Source: Impatiens glandulifera (lineage: Eukaryota; Streptophyta; Magnoliopsida; Ericales; Balsaminaceae). Taken from it: 64,000 nucleotides of DNA. Within the stretch, counting starts at the first letter, position 1. Each line of letters starts with the position of its first letter. The DNA lies in NCBI RefSeq assembly GCF_907164915.1, contig NC_061863.1, positions 33,453,133-33,517,132 on the forward strand, in the 5' to 3' direction. Under the pieces are notes generated by a model, which made no database searches, was not told the DNA's origin, and was given only the letters and a program-made list of their open reading frames with translations. Positions 36,199 through 48,248 of this stretch are shown piece by piece. The translations under genes were made by a program, and so were the position numbers.

Positions 36199-36727
36199 TG
36201 TCACGGTGCCTCAATATTCCTTGTCCAAGGGGAGGCCAATCGTCTAAGTAGGACCAACCCAAGAAATATCCTAGTTGGAAGGCATGTGCTAAATTAGTGT
36301 CATTCATTGGTAGTTAAAATGTATGACCTAGATTAGTGCATCATTAATTGACAGTAAAAAGGCATGTCGTAGATTATTGTGTTACTAATTGACAGTTAGG
36401 ATGAATACCCTAAAATAGTGTGCCACTAATTGGCAATTAGAAGGATTGTCCTAAATTAGTGCGTCATTAATGTGGTAGCCATAATCAGGTCTATAAATAC
36501 CTCAACATTATTAATTTGTAAATCACCAAGTATTAATTTGTAAATCACTAAGTATTCAAGTTATATAATATTATTCTTTGTAGGAGTTTATTCTTTTTCT
36601 AGAATTCTTGTGTCATTTCTAATAAGCATCGAGTATTGTTTCGAGTAAGGCTGACTAGCTACTCGTTCTTGCGAAAATCGCAACTAATGTCACACGGATC
36701 GTTAGTGAAAAGACCGAGCCCGTGAAA
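36199..36727 (+). repeat. Right LTR of the Gypsy-like derivative
   Basis: 529 bp, same start and repeats as the left LTR, plus an extra segment with attaatttgtaaatcac in two tandem copies (about 36507-36555). Confidence 0.85.
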
Positions 36728-38158
36728 AAATGTAGAGGATTAATACTAGTATATTTTAATAATTCTGCTTACAAAAATCTCAACCAACTTACAATTCTTT
36801 TTTTCAAATTATTTTATTAAACATTCAGAAAATTAGTTTGATGTAGGGATTTGAAGATTAATTTTGAGTATTTTTTTAAAAAGAACTTATATTATATTAT
36901 TGTAATAATTAAATAATTTAATTTATAAAATAAAATTCTATTAAAAATAATAAATTTATTTTTTTAAATTTAAATTATATAATTTCATAAATAATAATTT
37001 ATCCCCGCTCCCATCTTGGCCAAAAATAATTTTAATTCTGAGAGTTACATGACAGTAATAAAGAATTTTGACAGATATACTTCAATTAACAAATAGTTAT
37101 CGATTGACTAGATACATTTGTCATTTGTGTCCTTTATTTTTCAAGTCACAAGTACCTCTTCAATATTGACCTAATAACCAATAACTGATATACATGTATC
37201 TATATATAAGTTGTTCATTATGTTTCTTAAAAAACTCCTAGCAATAAATCAAAAAATAATTTAAAAAAACTGTTCCTGTAAGATATTTAAGGAGGTGTAA
37301 AGTTGTTCTTATTTATAACTTACTGAGTCTTTTTTTTGTTTTGTACAAACTAACTAAGTTTTTACTTATTATATTTATTTATTAATGTGTTTATTTATTA
37401 TTAAAATAAGATATATTATATTGATTTTTTTAAATGCAAGGTCAGAATTAGTTTTTATTTATTTATTATATATGTGAGTATGTTTGTATGTATTATTGAA
37501 ATTAATTTGTGAATAGAGAGTTTAATATAAACAAAGAGACTTTGATAATGAGATTCACCATCCTAAGTTAGGTCTCCCGTAAAACAGAGTAGACCTAAAC
37601 TTAAATTTCGTTTTGGTTTAATTTGTTCATTATTCATTAATTTTATTTTTATAATTAGCTACCCAAATATTAGATATAAGTCAATTAATTTTTTTCTTAG
37701 GGTAAAAAACTAACATTACTTCCATATCCATTTAAAGCAATCCAACCTTAGTTGGTCAATAAATAAAAGATGTTATTGACTAGTTAACTGCAAATCAGTC
37801 TTTTCTCGAAATCAACTATGTACCCAAAAACCTTTAAACACAGACAACTAAGATTTTGTTTTTTAGAACATGAAAAAAGTCCTCTGAAGAAAAGAATGGT
37901 AGAGGCATTGAAAAATTGACTTTTATGCTGAATAATTTAAGTATGTAATAAAAGTATAAACCCAAGAGCCGTGATAAGGATGTTTAGAAATAAGAGGTTT
38001 GTTGATTGGGTCATCACTTTCTAGCTGTTGTGGCTGATAGTCCGTTATAAATGGGACCACTTCTCAATAGCTCCCATCTCAAATAATGTTGTTTCTTTTA
38101 GGCCCCATTTGAATTTGGAATATGTTTTTTGTTTGTTATTTTTTAAATTTTAAATTAA

Positions 38159-38255
<97 letters not shown>

Positions 38256-40690
38256 ATATGATATATATAAGAGTTTTATAATTAAAAGTATTAAAAATAA
38301 ACAAATTGTCACCATTAGGACGGTTATAGGGCGAGGTCAGTTATGGTAGCTTAGGGTCACCGCCTCCCAGAGACACCCTAAAATTTATTATAAAAAAAAA
38401 AACTACTCTACAAAGCCTCCAAGCCTCAAAACCTTAATTTATTTTTTAAAATTATTCTCCAAAACGTTATAATAATTAACTAGTTAAACTAGATTAAATT
38501 TGTTAAATAGAATACAAAATCAGTATATATTTTTAAATTAACATAAAATATAGTTAGATAAATAAATAAAATATGAACAATATTTTTTTTCCTAGAATAC
38601 CCAAAATTTTTTTACCAACAAACTTAACCATTTGAGACACCAAAGTCTAAACATAAAAAAATTCATCAAAGAACAAACAAATATAATATAAATCTAACAT
38701 AAGTAGAGATAAATTGAGTAAATATATAAATATATTATATTTTAATCTGGTAAAGTAAATCTAATTATTATTTGAAATTCGAACTCATTTTTAATGTTAT
38801 TTTTAAACCCTAAACTCTAAACAAATAATATAAATCTAACATAAGTTGGAAATTTGAATTGTATTATAGTGGACTCAACTATCATAATTTTAGTCATATA
38901 TGTTTTTTTTTGTCACATAAATAAATTCCCATCTTCTTATTTAAACATAATAATTTTATTTTTCTTAATTAATTTATCACATTTATACAAACAAAATAAC
39001 AATTCATTATTTTTTCGATTTTCAATATATTTTCATATATCACACATTTTTTAATACATCAAATCGTTTATTGAGTGTTTTGTACGCGTATATATAGAAC
39101 AAATATTAAATCAAAACAAAAATACGTCTAAATTGGTATACCATACACAGTGTTAAAGTTATTTAAAAAATAGATACAAAATCTATCCTTATTCAAAATT
39201 ACTAAACTTTTTCCTTAAATTACACATTTTTGTTGTCACACATACAACCTATAACAATTTAGAGAAAGTAAATCTCAAAAAGAATACGAAAACAATATTT
39301 AATTTTAAAAAATACATCCAAAATATTGTTAAATATTATTTCATTTAAAAACGTGAGAAATTAATTAGACAAACTAAAAAGATACATTAAAATAAGATAA
39401 CATGTTTATGTTTTTGTCTATTTAATAAAAATATTAAATAACTAACATTTTGATAGTTCGAGTACAATACGACACAGTTCAAAGTTTGAGCTCCATTCGA
39501 TAAAAACGATCAAAGTTCAAACCTCAAATATGAATTGACAGCCACCTTAACACATTTAAGTTAACATAATTTTTTTGTTAGTTTGCACTAAAATTTAATT
39601 AAATAGACAAAATAGATATTACTTTAATTTAAGACCTTCTCGAATACAAGACCTAACTTTGTTAGGCAAGCCACTTTAACACATTTATTCTAATAATTTG
39701 TTTCAATAAAAAATATAAAATAAGTGTGGACACATTTAAGGCGTTATCTAGAAGCAAATAAGGCGTAAACGTGAATATTATTTAGTTGGGATTGATGGGT
39801 CCAATCCAATTAATCATGAAGAGAGTGATGATATGAATTAGTTGATGATTTATGAAACATGAAGATTGATATCTAAGCTTCGCTGTTTAGGTTTGGATAT
39901 ATCAAGAAATTTGATACGACTTGATATACATGGAAAGGAACATTGACAGCCATATCATTATCAACGACAACCAATTACACAACTCCACTTTTCTGTTTTT
40001 CGTTTCAGTTTCTATTCCCTAACGTCAAATTAAGCTTCTTCAATATTTTTTAAGGTCATTATTTGATTCAATAATTTTTATCACTATATATTCATTTGAT
40101 TGATTTAATAATATGTCAGATAAATATTTTGAAGAAAAAATATTTTAAGCTAGGTCCAGTTCACCATATCTCTTAGAGCTACATTGATAGTTTTTTTATT
40201 ATCAAAAACACACTTAATTACTTCAATTTATGGTTCAAAATACTAAAATACTGGAGCTTCTTCCGTATATATTCATTTGATTAATTTAATAATATGTCAG
40301 ATGCATATTTTGAAGAAAAAATATTTTTTTTGGTATAAAAACATTTAGAAGTATTATTATAATGATAAATTTTATATATTAAAATTATATAAAATATTTT
40401 AATTAATTAATTAAGAAACGTGATTATCGGAGAATGAGATGAAATAATGATTGATTTGTTTTGTTTAGTTGTCCGGATATGATAAGATAAAAATAAACCA
40501 AAAGTTAGTTAGATACATGGAATTAAAATATAGTTTTATATGCCAACATTTTTTTTATATATTTTATAATTTTTATTAAACACTTAAATTAGAATTTGAG
40601 GGTCATTTAAAAGATTATATTTGGGGAGTGATTTTGTGTAAAAAAATGGAAAGAATATTAATGTAGATAAAAAATTGATTATAGCATGAG
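36728..40690. other. AT-rich intergenic DNA
   Basis: No gene recognised. Contains an AT microsatellite (38161-38253) and two copies of a 65-bp segment with tttaataatatgtcaga (about 40086-40146 and 40267-40330). It also has short recurrences of cacctt/ctttaacacattta near 39540 and 39670. Confidence 0.6.
38161..38253. repeat. AT dinucleotide microsatellite, about 46 units
   Basis: An uninterrupted alternating AT run in the given sequence. Length in such tracts is often assembly-dependent. Confidence 0.97.
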
Positions 40691-40724
40691 TGGAAATTAT
40701 ACTTTTAGAGACGGCAAAAGCCGT

Positions 40725-41215
40725 GTTAAAATTCATAATGCCGACGTTATCGGCGACCAAAACCGTCGAACGTCGACGTTAAAGATTTGAACGTTCAAAG
40801 TTTTTGATTTTTAACCACGACGATCTTACCCTAAAGACGACATTGATAATTCTTTCTGATTCGATTATTAACGTCGGCGTTAGAGAAGGAGAGTCGACGT
40901 TGATAAAGAATGATATTAACGTCGGTGTTAGGGGAGGAGAACCGACATTGATAAAGAATGATATGAACGCGCCGACGTTGATATCGTTCTTTATCAACAT
41001 TGGTTTTACCATAATGCCGACGTTGATATCAATCTTTATCAACGTAAGTTGTACCCTAAAACCGACGTTGATATAATTCTTTATCAACGTCGGCTTAATT
41101 CTAAATTCAACATTTTTAATACTTGCTCTCGGATTGTTTGAACCTTAAATGGTTGTCTTATTAACGTCGGCATTCATCTACGCCGATGTTAATATAGTTT
41201 TTCATCAGCGTTGGC
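40725..41215. repeat. Subterminal inverted repeats of the CACTA element
   Basis: At least ten copies of the 8-10 bp word aaCGTCGGc or its complement gCCGACGTt in both orientations. They are often linked by ttgataaagaatgatatt-type spacers, so adjacent copies form hairpins. CACTA transposases bind such repeats. Confidence 0.8.
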
Positions 41216-41328
41216 AATACTTGCCCTCGGGTTTTTGACAATTTTGAAATTTATCAAACCTGTTTTATATGTTGACCATTCATAAATAAAAATCAAATCC
41301 AATTTCAACAAAAATCTCAAATCGTATG

Positions 41329-43001
41329 TCAATCTAGTACTACTAGGGGAGGAGAGGAAATCCTAGACATAAACGTCTCTATAGCCTCTTGTTGTGCGCG
41401 CATATGCGCATATAGAGTGTCCTTCCATGCGTCCTGCTGTGCTATCCTTAACACCTCAGCTTCCTGTTGTACGCACATCTATTCCTGTAGAGCTTCCTAA
41501 TGTGCGCGCATCTGCTCCATCTCCTCTCGCAGGTTCGTATTCTCCTCCATCAGCATTTGTTGTGATACGCGTGAGCTCTTGACGCTCGAGGAAGAAATTC
41601 CCCGTTGATCGGGTCTAAAATGAGTTGGATGTATTCTCGATACCACCCGGTCACCCTTTCGTGTCATGTCGTCCCAAAGCAGCCTCATAGACCTCAAGAG
41701 ACGACAAATTATGGTTTGCTTCTAGCCGCTCGTGCATCACAGTAAACAATCAATTATGACATTAATATTAGTAATTTAAACTTAGTTAGACATGCAAACT
41801 AAAATGATAGAAATGATTACAACTTACAATGACCTGCTGAACTTGGGGAGAAGACACGGGAGTCGGATCCTCGATGGTCGCTCTCCTAGTATGCATATGT
41901 AGGAATAAGTGTGCATGACTAAGAGGGTGTCCAATCTCCCTCTCATGTAAAAATAACATACATATCATCTGTTAGATATTATAGAAATTTAATACTCTAA
42001 CTAAAACTTACCATATGTCGCTCCATCTGCGAAAGAGTTTGCTGCCGGTGTGGCGGTATATAACACTTTTGCTCTGTTGTTGGCGTTGATCTTATTTATT
42101 TTCTACAATTAAAACACACAAGTTGTTAGTTAATAGTCTAAAAAATATATAATGAAATATAAATGACTACGTACTATAACATAAATTTTGCCGCGAAGTA
42201 GTGATTTTTATGTAGATAATTCCAATATTCAAAAAACATTTCTGAGGAGGGTTTGGTATTATTCTATCTTTGTCCTTAATATATGGGTCGATGTAATTCG
42301 TCTTGTTCGTATCTCTCCATATATCCCATGCTTTCTTTTCTTGTGACATCACCTTATCTATATAGTAGTCAATGGAAATAGTTGTTGAAGACTTGAAAGG
42401 ATCCTTAAAAATAACAACATATTTAGGATTGTGAAAGTTTCAAATTATAAGATAACACGTAAAAAATATCAAACTCACGGAGATGGACAAACATATATGG
42501 TTTAATTGGGATTGGAACAAATTACACCAATTTTTGAGACGATGTGGCAAAACCTTGAGTTTCTGGACAACACTTCATATATAAAAAGACCATTAGCAGG
42601 CGTTATCGTATATAGGCTTTCCATCCAAGTCCCTTAACTCCAACCTCATCTTCTTCTCGGTTTCTATTTTCGCAAGAACCATGTTTATGTTCTTCCCGTC
42701 CCCTCCTCGATGAAGACCCTGCAAAATAACATTAAAATGAAATTTGTTACAATTTATATAATCATTTTAATATCACGTATAAGTTATTAATAACTACATG
42801 TAGTCTCAAGAATGGGACAATCCACCACCGGGTGACAGACTGCTCGAGAATGCTAGAATCTTGATCATTTAGTCTTTCAATATCATGAAGTTGTGATCCC
42901 ATAAAGTGCATATGATCGTCGGACTCTACATCATCTACACGAGCTCGAAGGTCATCCAAATGTCTCGATAATGCTCGTCTAGTACCACGTTTAGGTGCCA
43001 T
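41329..43001 (-). pseudogene. Second CACTA gene, plant transposase-24-like, with introns
   Basis: Starts at ATG 43001 (MAPKRGTRRALSRHLDDL), just after an acceptor-like TTTTTTGCAG. Further exons follow after GCAG or TAG acceptors. They carry LHRGGDGKNIN and KKMRLELRDLDGKPI; WDIWRDTNKTNY; NANNRAKVLYTATPAANSFA; REIGHPLSHAHLFLHMHTRR; and a Gln-rich coiled-coil end (EEMEQMRAH, QQEAEVLRIAQQDAWKDTL) stopping at 41329-41331. That order (basic/PIPGxx region, NRxK block, PSxxELFxxTH-like block, coiled coil) fits the CACTA ORF1 family annotated as plant transposase Ptta/En-Spm. Scattered stops suggest decay; exon limits are approximate. Confidence 0.65.
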
Positions 43002-43045
43002 GATATCTGCAAAAAATAATAAAGTTAAAAATTTTAAATAAGTCA

Positions 43046-43749
43046 TCATATTTGACACACACAAATAAAACTTGTGTAGATGTTTGAATAACGGAGATTT
43101 ATCTTTGGGACAATTTTCCATCCATGTCTAGATGCCATATCTTTAGCATAAAAAACATGGTGTGCTTGATTTGTCATTACAATCGGATCATGACTTTGCG
43201 TTCTCAATGTCCTATTCACATTAACACTTACAAACCCATATTTATCTACTTTTATACTACAATCTTGGAATGTACATCAAACTATGTACACTTGAAAAGT
43301 ATTACTTGGTTACCACCAAAATACTAAACTTCTATGATATATGTGAGTACTCCGTAGTAATTTATCATTTCGGCCTCATTATTGCCAACTACATAGACAC
43401 CACTATTTTGTGTGGTTATCCCTACGTCATGCTTCTCGGTATTGAAGTTGTACCCGTTTATTTTATAGGAGTAATACTTCTTATTATAAATTATCGGACC
43501 ACTCAAAGAATCTTTAGACTCAAATTTCAATCTAATTCATCATTCAATTTCCCCACTTTCGTCTTGAAATAACTTATATAAAGTTTATCGCGTTCAAGAT
43601 TAGAATTGATTCACCCTGTATCGGTCAACCCTTGTGTGGATTTATTGCATATAATGAAATTTAATTGTAATTAGTGAATTACAAAATTCACACTTTGTCA
43701 TTAATCAAATTATGAACTCTTACTTTTCATATTGTTCGACTTCGATACA
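43046..43749 (-). pseudogene. C-terminal domain of the TNP2-like CACTA transposase (DUF4216-like)
   Basis: Best frame 43530-43324: YNFNTEKHDVGITTQNSGVY, then EMINYYGVLTYIIEV. In other phases it continues with VILFKC and MASRHGWKIVPKINLRYSN. This matches the domain at the C-terminal end of TNP2 transposases (TTQNSGV, YGVL, LFKC.W, FVL..Q..QVFYV). It is separated from the rest of the gene (57863-60370) only by the copia element, whose duplication ATACA marks the cut. Confidence 0.75.
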
Positions 43750-45013
43750 TGTTAGGATCGGGGACGCCCTTGGAGGACCGGGGTGTTTTCCGGTTTCTAG
43801 TAAGGGTGGCCGCTTACACAACACACAACACTCAACTTTGGTGATAGTCCGGTTAAAGACTAAAACTGTTCTCAGCACTGCACAACCTGTCACAGACTCT
43901 TGAACCGGGTTCAAGGGCGGAAATGTCTGTTTTAGGTTGAAGCAACGTTTGCGACTTTAGATGATGTTTAAGAAGGAGTCGGTTTAATGGAGGTGAGTGA
44001 CCGGTTTTAGGAGTATGATTAGTTTGCGGTTTTCGTTAAGAAAGCGGGAAATGAAAGTGAGGGAAAGAACACGAGACAAAGATTTGTTTATGGATGTTCG
44101 GAGCAAACCCTCCTACGTCACCCCTTCCTCTCAGGTTATGAGAAGGATCTCCACTAACTCTTTAGAGTTACAATTACACTTCCGGTCGAGCCCAACTTCG
44201 CTACTCGCCGGTTACACCAAACTCACACTTTGATGTAATACAACTACTCAACACAATAACACACGAAGAACTTCCGGTTTTAGGCACACCGGTTTTGGAA
44301 TGCAGGACTTTATCTCTCTAGAATTTATTGCTTTATGACTTTCAGAATTTATGATGCTCACAACTACAACTACCGAACTGCATTGAATGAAGACGATCCG
44401 TCTTCCTTTTATAGCTGAAAGTAGCCAACGGTTACTTTCTTCTCTCTCTTGCGGATTGGTCGATCATTATCACGCCTGTTTGCAGAGAGGTTGCTTGCAC
44501 GCTTCAACTTCCTCAACACCTGGCATTCATGCAGGTGACTCTGAGCATAGGATGACATAGCCGGTTTTCAGATTGAGACACGTGTTGAACATCCGCTTCC
44601 GGTTGTCAGCATCGTATCAACAAAGCATCATTGCTTTCCTCGCATGCTTCTGATCGGATCCGATCTTCTTTTATTCTTTCGAGACACGTTTCTTCCGTCA
44701 TGGTACGTCACTCTTGAAATTTGAATCTTCTGACTTTTGATCTGTACTATCCGGTTTCTGTGTCTTGTGCATTATGATCCGGTTGGAGTGTAATCTTTTG
44801 TTCTTCGTTAACCGGTCGCTTGAGAAAGTGAAACCGGTTCCTCTGATCTTTAGCTTGATCACTTGAAGCTGGTTTCTTTGAAGTATATCAGCAACCGGTT
44901 TCTGATGCCCCAACCGGGTCATGCGGTTTTTAGAAGTACCTGCACATGAAGATTAACCTCTGTTTAGTTCGTCTGGCCGGTTCCAAAAATTAATCTACTT
45001 AATTTTTCTATCA
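43750..45013 (-). repeat. 3' LTR of element 2
   Basis: Nearly identical to 56594-57857. TATA at 44407-44413, U5 hairpin 43899-43915, leader block about 44086-44126. Confidence 0.97.
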
Positions 45014-45205
45014 ATTTCTCCCTTTTTGATTATTTAGAATAAATATTCAAAACATGTAATATATGGCCGGTTTTTAAAAGAATTTGCTTAGTAGCCAGTT
45101 TAGAAAAATTAATCTACTTAATTTTTCTATCAATTTCTCCCTTTTTGATTATTTAGAATAAATATTCAAAAATTGTACTGTATGGCCGGTTTAAAAACAT
45201 GAGTT
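45014..45205 (-). repeat. Polypurine tract and 119-bp tandem duplication beside the 3' LTR
   Basis: Sense purine tract AAAAAGGGAGAAAT lies at 45014-45027 next to the LTR. The last 25-30 bp of the LTR plus the tract are repeated 119 bp further in (LTR-like end at 45132, second tract 45133-45149). Confidence 0.85.
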
Positions 45206-45300
45206 TGATTGTTTTTGAAAGAAAAATGTTTCAAAAACATGAGTATGATTTTTGAGAGAGATATGTTTCAAAAACATGAGTATGATTTTTGAGAGAGATA
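45190..45300. repeat. 37-bp minisatellite after ORF E
   Basis: Two exact-looking 37-bp units with tgtttcaaaaacatgagtat (starting at 45227 and 45264), and a diverged unit before them. Overlaps no credible coding region. Confidence 0.85.
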
Positions 45301-45386
45301 TGTTAGAACATATTAGAAAGAGCAGAGTAACCAAGTTTCTGAAACAGAATAAAGCATAATTGTTCAAAGTAAAGAAATAAAGAGGT

Positions 45387-48248
45387 TTAGGGCTTGGATG
45401 ATCCCCCCTTGTGTTGATTTTTTTCTTGCTCCTTCTCCAACCGTCTTCTTTCTTCTTCTTTCCTTGCTCTGTGTTCTTTAGCACGTCTTTCGGCATCGAT
45501 CAGCACACCGGCCCATACACTTGAATGACCGGTGCCCTTATTCTTGAGATCAAAGTTGGCACAAACTGGCTTTGGTGTTGGAGGCGGTGGAATATTTGGA
45601 GGTCTGAAGCTTGGAGTTGCTGTGGATTCTCCGGTTGTCCTTTTCTTCCGTTGATGGAGTTCCTCCGGATCTTCTTCTTCTTCCTCATCAAGCGGTTGTG
45701 CATTTATCACAACTGGTAAGGCTGTTTTCTGTTCTGCCCTCTTCATCACATTCTTAACTGCACTTCGCTTTTTCTTGTTCCTTGTACTCATGGAGTGGGA
45801 CGGTTGAGCCAGAGAGAGTTCCTGGGCGTTGGCCTGCTCTTCCTCGTTGCATTGTTGGGCAAGTGCATAGTCTTTATCTTCAGTCTCCTTCTGTAACCGT
45901 TCCCTTTCGATCTCTTCCTCTTGCAGTTTCTTTGCGGTTTCAGCATCCTTTTCGATTTGCGTCAGAGTTGTAGTGTCTTGAACCTTGGACATTTCCCCGA
46001 TTTGAATAGCCATTGCCTGCACCATGTCCAAAAGTGGAGCGGTTGCGGTTTTGACGGACTCGGGAATCATGGTTTGTACTGTTGTCTGCATGGTCGTGTC
46101 AATCATCGTTTGTAGAGAATTTGACAGTTTGTCTTTAGCCACTGCAATTCTTTCGTCGGTTACGGCTTTGAACTTTCCAATGCAAGAGTCAACCGTTTCA
46201 GCCATCGCTTGCTTGATTTGATCTATTTCCAGAGCTTTGACCGGCTGAGAGGCTTCTTGTTCCAGGTTTTCAGAGGTTCCGGATGTCTCACTGCTCATAA
46301 AAAATGGCTTACTTTGATATAACTCAGCATTGTTGAATTGACGTTGGCAACTTTTCCACCACTACATGTCAAGACGATCAAGATTTCGCACAAGCTGTTC
46401 TCGTACCCCAAGGAATCGTTCGGCCATCCTCATTTCGATCGGGTTTAGCGTCTTTCCTTGGGTTCCTTGAAACGCATTCTCAACTGCCTGTAACCGAGCA
46501 TTTTCAAGGATTACCGGAGCTTTGTTAAACGCCGGTTGAATTAGGTTGGTGTTAGCCAAAGTAAGTGCCCTTTCTTCCAGCTGGATGAGCTTTTCCCATT
46601 GTTTGTTTCCACTAAAACCTGGAAGCATGTCGGATAACTTGGTTTCGCATCGGAGCTTCACCCACAAGATGTATGGCGCTAGCGCATCACTTGCCCCTTT
46701 GTTCATATCTTGAATACACTCCTCGAAAATCTCATTTTCTTGTTCTATGGTGTAAGGAGTATCGTCCCCGGTTATGGCTTCATGTTGAGGATTGGTTTGT
46801 AGCGTGCCTGTTCCGGTTTCCGTTGTTTCTTCAATGAGAATTCCTTTGCCTTTATCTACCTGAGTGGAACCTTCAGGTGTTGGTGCTGGTTGATTTTCTG
46901 TGATCATCTTCCCTCCTGCGGAACCGGAAGGTTCCTGTTCTTCAATATTTCCCTCCTGAGCCGGAGGTGTAATTTCTGTTGTGTTGGCCGTCTCATCGAC
47001 CGGTTGTGCTTCGTTTTGATCAGGTACTTCAACCTGATCATCTGGCTTTCGACGACTTGAAACATCGTCCTCTTCGGTTTCTCTTGTGATCTCCTGGACC
47101 ACATTCTGAATTGCTTCTGAGGTATTCAAGCCCACATCGGCCAATACCTCTTCAACTTGCTTACTGGGTGACTTGGAGGTTGTAGAGTGAACATTTGCCT
47201 CCGCCTCCTCCTTTGAGTTTGACTTGTTCTCCTTGCTCCCCGAAGATTCGGTTTGCCTTGGAGAATTGGATGGGATGGGAACTGGAATAACGGTGTTGAT
47301 TGGGATGGGCTGAAATACATCTGCGGTTCTTTCCGGTGGATTGTCCGAGGAAAGCGTTTTCTCGGAGTCCGCCGGTTTCTTTGAACTCTTCTTCGCAGCT
47401 ACCTTCTTCCTCCTCTTCGGTTCTGGTGGTACTTCTGCTTCAACCGCTTTTCTTGACGGTTTCTTCTGTCTTGTTTCTTCTTCAACTGGAACCAATGAAC
47501 TGCCTCCCTTAGATGATTTAGTCTTTGAGGATTTTGGTTTGATCGTCTTCTCCGGTTTTTCGGTCATTGACTCAGAGTCAAGGATGTTGGAGATCGGAAG
47601 AGGTATGCCTTCACCTAGTTCCACATTGAGGAACTCAAGAATTTTGACGATTTGCATAGCATAGGCCTGCACCCGGCCATCTTTCTTTATCACCATTTGA
47701 CAAAACTCTTCGTATATAACGTATCCCCAGTCCACCTTGTCTCCGCGGACAATGGCCAACAACATTCAGAGCTTAAATTTTATGAGGTTATCAAAATTAC
47801 CTCCCCTTCTTTGGAGTGATTTGGCGATGACGGTCACTAACCATCTGTATTCCGGTTTTAGCTTGATCTTCCGGCTGGTGTGAATCACCAGATCCTGACC
47901 TGAGAAAGATACAACCAACCGGGCAGCATTTGATTCTGCTTCGGTTAAGTCAATCTTTAGGTCCGAACCTGTGTTGGGCAGACCAAGGGCTTCCGCAAAG
48001 ATTTCTTCAGTGATGAGGACGGCCTTCCCGTTGACAGTAGCCGAGATCTTCCTCTTCGACAGCGTCGCCGTCGCTAAGAACTCCATCACCGCCGCCGGAT
48101 GAATGATGAACGGACCAGAAAGGAACTTCTCCAACCCAGATTCTCGTAGAAGTTGAAGAACAGCCTTGTTCTTGTCGTCAGCGTGCTCGTCAATATCTGC
48201 GAAATCTACCTGCAACATCCATTGAAATGGATCTTTGCCTAGATCCAT
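45387..48248 (-). pseudogene. Long accessory frame ORF C/D/E of element 2, 954 codons with two in-frame stops
   Basis: One continuous phase from ATG 48248 to 45387. A TGA at 47766-47768 and a TAG at 46362-46364 split it into 160, 467 and about 325 codons (an ATG at 46298 opens the last 303). The N-terminal domain (LQVDFADI; ESGLEKFLSG; ALGLPNTGSDL; then, past the TGA, MLLAIVRGDKVDWGYVIYEE) matches ORFs A and B across the TGA, so C and D are one protein. The middle is Ser/Thr/Glu-rich with a basic PKRRKKVAAKKSSKKP (possible nuclear signal) and DKGKGILIEE. The last third has a Glu-rich coiled coil, RNKKKRS, an acidic run and PPPPTPKP. Either two recent nonsense changes or read-through; no catalytic motif seen. 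Confidence 0.7.

Larger units (their letters stand above)
35031..36727 (+). mobile_element. Deletion derivative of a Ty3/Gypsy-like element (two LTRs, about 700 bp inside)
   Basis: Two direct repeats, both starting TGTCACGGTGCC (35031 and 36199), flank about 700 bp. After the first LTR comes a decayed tRNA-Met primer site (tggtattaaagt, 35501-35512); before the second comes a purine-rich gtgtgggagaa. The inside joins a gag-like start to the extreme C-terminus of an integrase, so nearly all of gag-pol has been deleted. Flanks taaat and aaaat are similar but not a perfect duplication. Confidence 0.82.
40690..43749 (-). mobile_element. CACTA (En/Spm-like) element, left part, cut by the copia insertion
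   Basis: From right to left on the minus strand: the C-terminal part of a TNP2-like transposase gene, a second intron-containing transposase-like gene, then a cluster of inverted CCGACGTT/AACGTCGG repeats typical of CACTA subterminal regions. The right part continues at 57863. The terminal CACTA itself is not recognisable near 40690 and is probably decayed. Confidence 0.75.

Noticed and set aside
35026..36732. Target duplication of the Gypsy-like derivative (taaat/aaaat)
   Set aside because: Only four of five bases agree and an A-run makes the right boundary uncertain.
40779..41087. Overlapping frames of 102 and 90 codons on both strands
   Set aside because: Both are artefacts of inverted CACTA subterminal repeats.
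43712..43903. Plus-strand frames at the LTR edges (also 56343-56747, 43997-44233 and 56841-57077)
   Set aside because: They are duplicated because the LTR is duplicated and run antisense to the element's transcription unit.
45300..45386. A hairpin after ORF E like those after ORFs A and B
   Set aside because: I could not find arms or the shared loop; only a weak gtttctgaaac palindrome is present.
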